Source: Rhodopseudomonas sp. BAL398 (GTDB lineage: Bacteria > Pseudomonadota > Alphaproteobacteria > Rhizobiales > Xanthobacteraceae). Taken from it: 64,000 bases of DNA. This document shows positions 29,116 to 37,036 of this stretch, in pieces; position 1 is the stretch's first letter, and each line of letters opens with the position of its first letter. The notes under the pieces were generated by a model. The model did not search any database. It saw only the letters and a program-made list of their open reading frames with translations, and was not told the DNA's origin. The stretch spans positions 3,426,501 through 3,490,500 of the forward strand of contig NZ_CP133111.1 in the NCBI RefSeq assembly GCF_033001325.1. Reading direction: 5' to 3'. The translations under genes were made by a program, and so were the position numbers.

Positions 29116-30396
29116 ATGATCGATCGGCCTTCACCAAAATCCGCATCGCCCCGCCGCGACGACGAACAGCGTAACGAAGGCGCCGCGCGCGAGGCAGAGC
29201 AGCCAGCCGGGGGCGATGCCTCTCCGCCCCCGGCCGCAGCGTCCTACAAAAACGATGCTGTTCTGGACATCGACACCGAGGCCGACCCGGCCGGATCCGG
29301 CAAAATCAGGCGAGCGGCGCAGTTGGCGGCAACGCTGGCGGTCTTCGGAGTCGCCATCGTCGCCGCGCTCCTGATTTGGAACTACTACGTGACGTCGCCA
29401 TGGACTCGCAACGGCCGCATCCGAGTTCAGGTCGCCAGCATCGCTCCACAAGTTTCCGGTCAGATCATCGAGGTGCGAGTCGTCGACAATCAATTCGTCA
29501 GGAAAGGCGACGTCCTCTACGTGATCGACCCCTTCGACTACAAAGCGGCGCTCAATGCCGCTAAGGCGCAGGAGAAGATCAGAGCCGCAGACCTTCAGGT
29601 CAAGAAAGTCCAGGCGGAACGTCGGCAATCGCTTTCCGATCTTGCCGCATCCGTGGAGAACAAGCAGATCTACGTGGGTAATGCGGAGCAGGCGCAGGCA
29701 TCGTTCGAGGCCGCACAGGTACAGGTCGCCCAGGCGGGCGTGAACCTTCAACGCACCGAAGTGAAAAGCCCCGTCAACGGTTACGTCACCAACCTGCTGC
29801 TACGCGTCGGCGACTACGCGACGGCGGGCAAGCCCCAACTCTCGATCATCGACTCGGACAGCTACTGGATCGATGGCTATTTCGAAGAAACCAAAATGTC
29901 CCGGATATGCATCGGCGACCGGGTGGAGGCTCGCCTGATGGGCTACCACAATCCCATCATCGGACGCATCGATACGGTCACGCGCGGAATCAGCACGACC
30001 AATGCGACACCGGGCACGCAAGGCCTTCCCGGAGTCGACCCGGTCTACACCTGGGTAAGGCTTGCGCAGCGTGTTCCGGTCAGGATCAAGATTACCGAGC
30101 TTCCCCCAGAGATTCCCCTGATCGCCGGGATGACGGCGACCGTCACCGTGCGATCCACCGACGACAAGGACATCAAGGAAGCTTCGCTCTTCAGCCTCTC
30201 GCATCGTCTCTACGAAGTCTTCGGCGGGCATATGCCGCGGGCGGGCTGCATATCGAGCGCGATGTCGAAGACGCAGCTCAGGGCCCCCCCGAATGCTTCG
30301 ATCGAGGGTTCGGTCCCCGCCCGACCGCAGGATTCCGATCAGCTATTTCCCGGTCTAACGCCAGGCATGACGTCCGCTCCCCGATCAAGGCTGTAG
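29116..30396 (+). CDS. HlyD-family membrane-fusion protein of the FUSC exporter
   Basis: 426 residues. A disordered N-terminal region (res 1-75, Pro/Ala/Asp-rich) precedes one membrane helix (LAATLAVFGVAIVAALLIWNYY), the lipoyl half-motifs RVQVASIAPQVSGQIIEVRV and VKSPVNGYVTNLLLRVGDY, a coiled coil between them, and a beta-barrel part ending near VTVRSTDD (about 350). The last ~75 residues (from KEASLFSLSHRL onward) are not typical of AaeA/EmrA proteins and look low-complexity. The gene ends six bases from the apt stop, at the island boundary, so the tail may be read-through into junction DNA. Confidence 0.88.
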   Translation: MIDRPSPKSASPRRDDEQRNEGAAREAEQPAGGDASPPPAAASYKNDAVLDIDTEADPAGSGKIRRAAQLAATLAVFGVAIVAALLIWNYYVTSPWTRNGRIRVQVASIAPQVSGQIIEVRVVDNQFVRKGDVLYVIDPFDYKAALNAAKAQEKIRAADLQVKKVQAERRQSLSDLAASVENKQIYVGNAEQAQASFEAAQVQVAQAGVNLQRTEVKSPVNGYVTNLLLRVGDYATAGKPQLSIIDSDSYWIDGYFEETKMSRICIGDRVEARLMGYHNPIIGRIDTVTRGISTTNATPGTQGLPGVDPVYTWVRLAQRVPVRIKITELPPEIPLIAGMTATVTVRSTDDKDIKEASLFSLSHRLYEVFGGHMPRAGCISSAMSKTQLRAPPNASIEGSVPARPQDSDQLFPGLTPGMTSAPRSRL

Positions 30397-30402
30397 AAAT
30401 AG

Positions 30403-30942
30403 TCAATGCCCTTCGAACGACATCAGGGTGCGCACCGGCACGCCCATGGCGCGGATCTTGTCGGCGCCGCCGAGGTCCGGCAGGTCGATGATGAAGCAGG
30501 CAGCGACGATCTCGGCGCCGATCTGGCGCAGCAGCTTGATGGCGCCCTCGGCGGTGCCGCCGGTGGCGATCAGATCGTCGACCAGGATCACGCGTTCGCC
30601 CGGGGTGATCGCATCGACATGCATCTCGATGATGTCGGTACCGTATTCCAGCGCATAGGACATGCTGACGCAAGTATGCGGCAGCTTGCCCTTCTTGCGG
30701 ATCGGCACGAAGCCCGACGAGACCTGATGGGCGATCGCGCCGCCAATGATGAAGCCGCGCGCCTCGATGCCGGCGACCTTGTCGATCTTGGACCCGGCCC
30801 AGGGCTGCACCAATTCGTCGATGGCGCGGCGGAACGAGCGGGCGTCGCCGAGCAGCGTGGTGATGTCGCGGAACATCACCCCTGGCTTCGGATAATCGGG
30901 AATCGTGCGGACGGAATCCTTCAGCTCGTGTTCGATCGTCAT
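30403..30942 (-). CDS. apt: Adenine phosphoribosyltransferase
   Basis: About 179 residues; makes AMP from adenine and PRPP. The family N terminus is [20 protein letters not shown], the adenine-side loop contains [10 protein letters not shown], and the PRPP-binding loop is [15 protein letters not shown] start at MTIEHELK (30942); ten more codons are open upstream. Its last 18 codons exist again in degraded form at 25948-26005, and the efflux island is inserted directly beyond its stop. Divergent genes do not interrupt it; trpE(G) lies just upstream on the same strand. Confidence 0.96.
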   Translation of the reverse strand: MTIEHELKDSVRTIPDYPKPGVMFRDITTLLGDARSFRRAIDELVQPWAGSKIDKVAGIEARGFIIGGAIAHQVSSGFVPIRKKGKLPHTCVSMSYALEYGTDIIEMHVDAITPGERVILVDDLIATGGTAEGAIKLLRQIGAEIVAACFIIDLPDLGGADKIRAMGVPVRTLMSFEGH

Positions 30943-30999
30943 TCTGCTGTCTTTCAAAATCGCGGCTGTCATTTCAAAACGACCATTCTGTTGCGGCTG

Positions 31000-33162
31000 T
31001 CAATTGGTCGGAAGGCCGAGCCGGAAGGCATTTTCGACGATCCGCAGGCCGACCTCGCCACCCAGCGACATCAGCGATTCGGGGTGAAACTGCACGCCGC
31101 CGACCGGCAGGGACTTGTGTTCGATCGCCATCGCCACGCCGTCGGCGGTCGCCGCCGTCACCCGCAGCGCCTCCGGCATGCTGTCGGCTTCGACGAACAG
31201 CGAATGATAGCGGCCGATCACGATCTCGTCCGGCAATCCGCGCATCAGCGCGCCGCCGCGGACCGCGACCTTCGACGGCCGGCCATGGGCCGGCTGCGCC
31301 AATTGCCCGAGCGTGCCGCCGAAATATTCGCCGATCGCCTGGACCCCGAGGCACACCCCGAAGATCGGCATGTCCTTGGCCAAAGCGGCGTCGATCGTGT
31401 CCTTGATGTTGAAATCCGCCGGCCGGCCCGGACCGGGCGACAGCACCAGCAGGTCGTAATCGTTATCCTTGAGCATGGTCAGCGCATGGATGTGGCGGAC
31501 CACGCTGACGCTGGCGCCGACCTGGCGGAAGTAGTCCGCCAGCATGTGGACGAAGCTGTCGTCATGGTCGATCAGCAGCACGCTCTTGCCGGAGCCGGTG
31601 GCGTCCGGCGCCACTGCGCTGAGCCGCTTCGGCGGATCGCCGCGCAGCGCCTGGAACAGCGCCGCGGCCTTGACCTGGCATTCCTTGTCTTCGGCCTCGG
31701 GATCGGAATCGAACAGGCAGGTGGCGCCGACCCGGACCTCGGCGAGGCCGTCCTTCATCCGGATGGTGCGGATGGTGAGCCCGGTATTGATGCTGCCGTC
31801 GAAATTGACCACGCCAAAGGCGCCGGCGTACCAGCGCCGGCTCGATCGCTCATTGTCCTCGACGAATTGCATCGCCCATAATTTCGGCGCGCCGGTCACC
31901 GTCACCGCCCAGGCATGGGTCAGGAAGGCATCGAGCGCATCAAAACCCGGCCGCAACATGCCCTCGACGTGATCCACCGTGTGGAACAGCTTCGAATAGG
32001 TCTCGATCTGGCGCCGCGCCAGCACCTTGATCGTGCCCGGCACGCAGACCCGCGCCTTGTCGTTGCGGTCGACGTCGGTGCACATATTGAGCTCGAATTC
32101 GTCCTTTTCCGAATTCAGCAGCTTCTGGATCTGCTCGGCGTCGCCGATGGCGTCGACGCCGCGCGCGATGGTGCCGGAGATCGGGCAGGTCTCGATGCGG
32201 CGGCCGTCGGAGCGCACGAACATTTCGGGCGAGGCCGAGACGAGGAATTCGCCCTCGCCGAGATTGACCAGCCCGCCATAGGGCGACGGATTGATCCGGC
32301 ACAGCCGCTTGAACACTTCGGCCGGGGTGCGGTCACAGGGCTCGCCGAACAATTGGCCCGGCACCGCCTCGAACAGATCGCCGCGCGCGAAGGCAGCGCG
32401 GGCCTTCTCGACCACGGCGGGATATTCGCCCGGCGCATGATCGGCAAAACCCTGGCGCCCGGTGCTGGTGTAGATGCTGTCGGCGGTGACGTTGGACAGG
32501 CCGGCGGTAGAGACGCCGTTCCAGGAAAACTCATAGGCGATCTGGACGCCGCGGCCGGTGGCGCGGTCATAGGCCAGCAGATGGTCCGGGACGTAGAGCA
32601 CGATGTCGCGCTGGTCGGGCTCGCGGGCGCGCTTCTGCACCAGATCCTCGATCTGGAACACCAGATCATAGGCAAAAGCCCCGAACAGGCCGAGCACCGG
32701 ATCGGCCGGCGACGCGAAGGCGGCAATCAGAGCCCGCACCAGCGACATCGCGCTGGCCCGCCTGGTGCGCTGGTCCTCGTCGACCGGGGCGTCGCCGCGG
32801 ACGATATGGCCCTCGATCCGCGCCGCGGTCCTGGAATCAATCACCGCGCAGGGCTCGTTCAGGGTCTCGCCCAGAAAGGCGATCAGCACATTGCCGCGCG
32901 GGTTCAGCGCTTGCAGCGAAAACGCTGTGCCGTTGGTTTCCAGCACCAAGGGTGGATCGGCAAAGCCGAGGTCGAAGCTCTCATAGCGCCCCGGCACCGT
33001 GGTGCCGGACGACAGCACCACGCCGCGGCGGCGGTCCAGCAAATCGATCAGATTGTCCAGCGCGTCGCCGCCGGTCAGGCTTTGCACCGCGCGCGAGATC
33101 TGCAGGCCAGCCTGAGTGCGATAGTCGCTCAGCGGCGGCAGCGAGAAAACGGTCCTGTTCAT
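31000..33162 (-). CDS. trpE(G): Fused anthranilate synthase TrpE-TrpG
   Basis: 720 residues, first step of tryptophan synthesis. Residues about 1-505 are component I with CPISGTIARGVD, the metal/chorismate segments SEKDEFELNMCTDVDRND and AVTVTGAPKLWAMQ. Residues about 520-720 are the glutamine amidotransferase with VLLIDHDDSFVHMLADYF, the nucleophile cysteine in IFGVCLGVQAIGEYF, and the catalytic pair in GGVQFHPESLMS. The fused form is typical of rhizobia and relatives. It is preceded by a tryptophan-rich leader peptide and attenuator. Confidence 0.97.
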   Translation of the reverse strand: MNRTVFSLPPLSDYRTQAGLQISRAVQSLTGGDALDNLIDLLDRRRGVVLSSGTTVPGRYESFDLGFADPPLVLETNGTAFSLQALNPRGNVLIAFLGETLNEPCAVIDSRTAARIEGHIVRGDAPVDEDQRTRRASAMSLVRALIAAFASPADPVLGLFGAFAYDLVFQIEDLVQKRAREPDQRDIVLYVPDHLLAYDRATGRGVQIAYEFSWNGVSTAGLSNVTADSIYTSTGRQGFADHAPGEYPAVVEKARAAFARGDLFEAVPGQLFGEPCDRTPAEVFKRLCRINPSPYGGLVNLGEGEFLVSASPEMFVRSDGRRIETCPISGTIARGVDAIGDAEQIQKLLNSEKDEFELNMCTDVDRNDKARVCVPGTIKVLARRQIETYSKLFHTVDHVEGMLRPGFDALDAFLTHAWAVTVTGAPKLWAMQFVEDNERSSRRWYAGAFGVVNFDGSINTGLTIRTIRMKDGLAEVRVGATCLFDSDPEAEDKECQVKAAALFQALRGDPPKRLSAVAPDATGSGKSVLLIDHDDSFVHMLADYFRQVGASVSVVRHIHALTMLKDNDYDLLVLSPGPGRPADFNIKDTIDAALAKDMPIFGVCLGVQAIGEYFGGTLGQLAQPAHGRPSKVAVRGGALMRGLPDEIVIGRYHSLFVEADSMPEALRVTAATADGVAMAIEHKSLPVGGVQFHPESLMSLGGEVGLRIVENAFRLGLPTN

Positions 33163-33213
33163 GGCATCCTCTTAACTCAACTTGCCGGAGGAACGCCACA
33201 CAGGACATAGGAA

Positions 33214-33282
33214 AGGCCGCCATGCGTGGCGGCCTCGGGACGATTAACAATGGAAATCGCACTGGCCACCTTTAGAAGGTGG
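33214..33282 (-). promoter_or_regulatory. trp attenuator (three alternative hairpins)
   Basis: On the minus strand, segment 1 is CCACCTT (33276-33282), 2 is AAGGTGG and overlapping GGTGGCC (33264-33272), 3 is GGCCGCC (33228-33234) and 4 is GGCGGCC (33215-33221). 1:2 and 3:4 are perfect; 2:3 pairs over seven bases with one G-U. 3:4 is followed by tttcct and is the terminator. Segment 1 overlaps the end of the leader peptide, so ribosome stalling at its Trp codons would favour 2:3. Confidence 0.85.
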
Positions 33283-33319
33283 GCCACCACAGACGGATCT
33301 GGCGGGACGGGGTGCGCAT
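33272..33319 (-). CDS. trpL: trp leader peptide (15 aa)
   Basis: MRTPSRQIRLWWPTF then TAA. Two adjacent Trp codons lie four codons before the stop, directly ahead of the attenuator hairpins, the classic arrangement for ribosome-mediated attenuation of trpE(G). A rhizobial trpE(G) leader of similar size with three Trp codons is known; here there are two. Confidence 0.85.
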   Translation of the reverse strand: MRTPSRQIRLWWPTF

Positions 33320-33427
33320 CGACGTAACCCATCACTGGCAGCGGGCGATGTCAAGGGCGGCGGCAGGGGACTAAAGGCGGAGGCGTTGCCGCACCTGCCG
33401 CGCCGCGCGATCGATCGGCCATACCGG

Positions 33428-34777
33428 CTAGTTCGCCGTGGCGCGCGGCGTCAATCTGTACCAGGCGACCTGGCCCGGCGCGAATTCGTCGCGGCTGCGC
33501 TTCGACCATAGCGGCGGCGCATGATCGCCGACGATCAGGATTTCGGCGGGCGCCACCGCTGGATCGAGCGCCAGATCGGCAACGGCGGTGAACAGGTCAT
33601 GCCACAGCTCCGCCATCTGACACACTGCCGGGGTGGCGAACGGGCTGTCTTCGCCGCCACAGCCCAGATCGGTCCGGGCATCTCCCGGCGCGACCGGAAA
33701 ATGGGTGTTGAGCGTCAACCAATAGATCAGGCGCGGCCCAGCCCGGCGGGCTGCGCGCTTGACGATGCGTGGCGTCAAATCCGCGTCGCAAGCGCCGCGA
33801 AACGTGCCGCCACACAGCCGCGCGCTTGCCGGCAACAGATCCTTGGCGAAATAGGATTCGGAAAACCCGATTTTCGGATACCATTGTTTGCGCCCGAACA
33901 TCCCGGACGAGAAGCCGTGAAATGCCAGCGTAGAATAGCCGCGCGCGCGCAGTTCCGCCGGCAGGCAGGACAAGGTGGCGTTGGCGGCGACATCCGTATA
34001 GGGCAGCCGCGTGCCGCATAATTCGCGCATCTCGCCGGCGGTGGTCGAACCGTAATAGCCGGTGCGTCCCGAGGTGACGTCGTAGCGCGCGGCGATGCGC
34101 GGGGCGCGCAGTGGCGCGGCGATCGCCTCGCGGCCGTCTTGATCGACGAGGTAGCCAAGGCTCTCGACCATCACCACGACGACGTTGCGGTGATTGCGAC
34201 CCGCAACGGCCCCAAAGCCGGATTCGGTCACCGCCGACTGCATCGTCCGGCCGCCCCCGAACAGGGCGTTGTAGTCGAAATAACTCGACGTATTGACCGC
34301 GGCGTCGGCCGCGGCCAGTGCCAGCATCGCGCCGAAGAACACATAGGGATTGCCGCGCGCCATGGTTTCGCGCTGCATCAGCAGTCGCAGGCTCAACACC
34401 GAGGTCAGCACCACCGAGGCCAGCAGCGCGACATATAGCGGCGAAGAAAGGATGTTGATGCGCTGGGCGAATTCCAGGGCGGTCAGCAATTCGCTCGGCG
34501 CCAGCCCGAACATCAGCGCGATGGTCCAGATCAGATCGAAGGCAAGCACGGCGAGAAACAGCACGCAGGTCAGCGCCGGCGCGGACCGCCGGGCGATCAG
34601 CGCCACCACGCCGTAGAGCAGGATCGCCGCAGTACGCGGCGGCAGCCCGAGGTCGATCAGCGACAGCGTCGTTGCGATCGACGACAGGTTGGGCAGCAGC
34701 AGGCCCGCGAGCAGCAGCGAGATCGTTGGCGATCCGACGCGCGGCATCGGCACGGTTGCGATCGACGATTGCGTCAT
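33428..34777 (-). CDS. Membrane-anchored alkaline-phosphatase-superfamily (sulfatase-like) protein
   Basis: 449 residues. Five or so N-terminal membrane helices (for example ISLLLAGLLLPNLSSIA, AILLYGVVALIA, ALTCVLFLAVLAFDLIWTIAL) precede a periplasmic catalytic domain. Metal-site motifs are VVVVMVESLG, the nucleophile region TGYYGSTTAGEMREL and VGDHAPPLWS. This is the layout of phosphoglycerol/phosphoethanolamine transferases and LTA-synthase-like enzymes that modify surface glycans or lipids; the substrate is not clear. The start MTQSSIATVP (34777) lacks the membrane segments' usual arginines but is the first good ATG. Confidence 0.82.
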   Translation of the reverse strand: MTQSSIATVPMPRVGSPTISLLLAGLLLPNLSSIATTLSLIDLGLPPRTAAILLYGVVALIARRSAPALTCVLFLAVLAFDLIWTIALMFGLAPSELLTALEFAQRINILSSPLYVALLASVVLTSVLSLRLLMQRETMARGNPYVFFGAMLALAAADAAVNTSSYFDYNALFGGGRTMQSAVTESGFGAVAGRNHRNVVVVMVESLGYLVDQDGREAIAAPLRAPRIAARYDVTSGRTGYYGSTTAGEMRELCGTRLPYTDVAANATLSCLPAELRARGYSTLAFHGFSSGMFGRKQWYPKIGFSESYFAKDLLPASARLCGGTFRGACDADLTPRIVKRAARRAGPRLIYWLTLNTHFPVAPGDARTDLGCGGEDSPFATPAVCQMAELWHDLFTAVADLALDPAVAPAEILIVGDHAPPLWSKRSRDEFAPGQVAWYRLTPRATAN

Positions 34778-34985
34778 CCCCGACCATCCTCCTCTGTCGG
34801 CACTGCCGACAGATTCAGGTGAAACCCTTAAGGGAAATTTAAGAGAGCAAGGCGGCCCGGCCACCGACAGCTATTGGTAGGATGGTGCCGGGCACGGTCG
34901 GATCCGGCTGACTTATGCCGCGACATGCGGCCGGGGCAAGCCGACGCTGCCGGCGGCGTATATCGGATTTACCGTCGGGCGGCAG

Positions 34986-35630
34986 TCATCGCGGTCGGAC
35001 GCCGCAAAGAAAGATCGCGATGCAGCGCCGGATATGGGCGTTGCGATCGTCGTCGCCGGGCCAATTGAGGTGATCGGCGGTCTTGAACGCGACCGCGCCG
35101 AAAATCATGTCCATCAGGATTCGGGCCGCGCTGTCGAAATGGTCGATCACCATCGCCTCGGTCTTGGCCCTCGCCGCCAGCCAGTCGGCCAGTTCCGCCC
35201 TGGACTTGTCGGCGCCGTGGCGGCGCACGATGTCGCCCAGTTCGGGCGACTGATGCGCCTCCAGCAGCACCAGCCGCAGCAGCGCCACGCGCTGCCGGTC
35301 GGCTTCCGGATCGATGTCGATCTGGAAGATCCTCTCCAACGCCCGATCCAGCGGCAGGCCGTCATAATCGCCCGGCAATGCCAGCATGCTGTGGCGGTGG
35401 ACGTCGACGATGGCGGCGAACAGCGCCGGCTTGCCGGGAAACAGCCGATACAACGTGTGCTTGGAGATGCGGCAGCGGGCCGCGACCTCCTCGGTGGTGG
35501 TTCGACCGTAGCCGCGTTCCAGGAACAGCTCCCGCGCGCAATCGGCAATCATCCGGCGTTGGGCGTCGTCCGGTATCAATTTCGGACGCCCGCGCTGGCG
35601 CTGCTTGGCCGGCGCATCCGGGGAGGTCAT
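34986..35630 (-). CDS. TetR-family repressor of the RND pump
   Basis: 214 residues. The HTH is DCARELFLERGYGRTTTEEVA followed by CRISKHTLYRLFPGKPALF; the C-terminal domain resembles AefR/TetR_C_7 types. It starts at 35630 and is divergent from the adaptor gene of an RND pump, whose promoter region contains a perfect palindrome; local repression of the pump is the natural inference. Confidence 0.9.
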   Translation of the reverse strand: MTSPDAPAKQRQRGRPKLIPDDAQRRMIADCARELFLERGYGRTTTEEVAARCRISKHTLYRLFPGKPALFAAIVDVHRHSMLALPGDYDGLPLDRALERIFQIDIDPEADRQRVALLRLVLLEAHQSPELGDIVRRHGADKSRAELADWLAARAKTEAMVIDHFDSAARILMDMIFGAVAFKTADHLNWPGDDDRNAHIRRCIAIFLCGVRPR

Positions 35631-35712
35631 GGCGATCCTTGTGGTTTAGTGGCTTTCAGAAATTTAATGTTGGCCCGAGTTGCCGCGATTGCATTCGCAG
35701 CCTATCGATAAT

Positions 35713-35724
35713 AACGGTACCGTT
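35713..35724. promoter_or_regulatory. 12-base palindrome, probable operator
   Basis: AACGGTACCGTT is perfectly self-complementary, followed by ccGTACTGT, so half-sites of the type GTAC/ACGG recur. It lies between the divergent TetR and RND adaptor genes, 26 bases before the adaptor's GTG. Confidence 0.65.
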
Positions 35725-35750
35725 CCGTACTGTAAATATGAGTGTAAGCC

Positions 35751-37034
35751 GTGCCCCGATCGACCTCGCCGTGCTCGCTCCCCCTTCGCTTGCGAAAATG
35801 CCTCGGCGCCACGTCAGGCGCGCTGCTGGCTCTGTTGCTGAACGGTTGCGGCGGTCAGGATCAAACCGCGCAGCAGGGCAACCCGCCGCGGCCGGAAGTC
35901 AGCGTGGTGACCCTGCATCCGCAATCGGTTGCGATCACGACCGAGCTCGCGGGGCGCACGACGGCGTCGTTGACCGCGGAGGTGCGGCCGCAGGTCAACG
36001 GCATCATCCAGGCGCGGCTGTTCAAGGAAGGCAGCGAGGTGGCGGCGGGCGCGGCGCTGTATCAGATCGATCCGGCGAGCTATCAGGCGGCCTATGACAG
36101 CGCGGTAGCGGCGCAGCAGAAGGCGGAAGCAACGGTGCCGAGCGCGGCCGCAAAGGTCGAGCGCTATCAGGGCCTGGTCAAGCAGAACGCGGTGAGCAAG
36201 CAGGACTTTGACGACGCGGTGGCGACGCTGGCGCAGGCCAAGGCTGACGTCGCCTCCGCCAAGGCCAGCGTCGAGACCGCCCGCATCAATCTGGAATACA
36301 CCAAGATCGTGGCGCCGATCGACGGCCGGATCGATAAATCGTCGCTCACTCCCGGGGCGCTGGTGACGGCGGGTCAGACCACCGCGCTGACCACGATCCG
36401 CAAGCTCGATCCGATCAATGTCGACGTCACCGAATCCAGCACCAATCTGCTGAACTGGCGGCAGGCGGTCAAAGAGGGCCGGATCAAATTCAGCGGTCCG
36501 GACGTCAGTATCAAACTGAAGCTCGATAACGGAACGGTCTATTCGCATACCGGGAAGTTCGCCTTCGTCGAGTCCAACGTCAGCGAGACAACCGGCACCT
36601 TCGCCTTGCGCGCCGAGTTCCCCAATCCGGATCGCCTGCTGCTGCCCGGCATGTATGTGCGGGCGATCATCGAGGAAGGCATCGCCGAGAACAGCTTCGT
36701 GGTGCCGCAACGCGGCGTCACCCGCAACACCAAGGGCGAAGCCACCGCGCTGATCGTCACCCCGGAGGGCAAGGTGGAGCAGCGGGTGCTGACGGTCGGC
36801 AGGAATGTCGGCAACAACTGGCTCGCCAGTGCCGGCGTCAAGGACGGCGACCGCGTCATCGTCGAAGGCACCCAATTGGTGCGCCCCGGCCAGGACGTCA
36901 CCGCTGTCGAAGTCAGCATCGACGAGAACACCGGCGAGGTGCGGGCCCGCAAGCAGGGCGCGTTGTCGCCATCGACACCCGTCCGATTCGCCCAGCGCGA
37001 TGACGGGTCGACCGCCGCCGCGGCCGGGCACTGA
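35751..37034 (+). CDS. RND efflux periplasmic adaptor lipoprotein
   Basis: 427 residues from the GTG at 35751. A lipoprotein signal ends at [11 protein letters not shown], so the mature protein would be lipid-anchored. The lipoyl halves are [21 protein letters not shown] and [17 protein letters not shown], joined by a coiled coil; the beta-barrel and membrane-proximal domains follow ([25 protein letters not shown]). This is the AcrA/MexA family. A TTG at 35790 would give a more compact signal ([20 protein letters not shown]) and may be the true start. The RND permease follows after two bases. Confidence 0.93.
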   Translation: MPRSTSPCSLPLRLRKCLGATSGALLALLLNGCGGQDQTAQQGNPPRPEVSVVTLHPQSVAITTELAGRTTASLTAEVRPQVNGIIQARLFKEGSEVAAGAALYQIDPASYQAAYDSAVAAQQKAEATVPSAAAKVERYQGLVKQNAVSKQDFDDAVATLAQAKADVASAKASVETARINLEYTKIVAPIDGRIDKSSLTPGALVTAGQTTALTTIRKLDPINVDVTESSTNLLNWRQAVKEGRIKFSGPDVSIKLKLDNGTVYSHTGKFAFVESNVSETTGTFALRAEFPNPDRLLLPGMYVRAIIEEGIAENSFVVPQRGVTRNTKGEATALIVTPEGKVEQRVLTVGRNVGNNWLASAGVKDGDRVIVEGTQLVRPGQDVTAVEVSIDENTGEVRARKQGALSPSTPVRFAQRDDGSTAAAAGH

Positions 37035-37036
37035 CG

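Larger units (their letters stand above)
25948..30402. mobile_element. Putative efflux island bounded by apt 3'-end direct repeats
   Basis: Segment holding TetR, FUSC, DUF1656 and HlyD genes, bounded by the displaced apt end on the left and the intact apt end on the right in direct orientation. Codon third positions in these genes look less GC-biased than in neighbours. No integrase or transposase is inside, so mobility is inferred only from the junctions. Confidence 0.55.

Noticed and set aside
30406-33210. Plus-strand frames opposite apt and trpE(G)
   Set aside because: Composition (His/Arg/Gln/Asp) is that of an antisense shadow; apt and trpE(G) are unambiguous.
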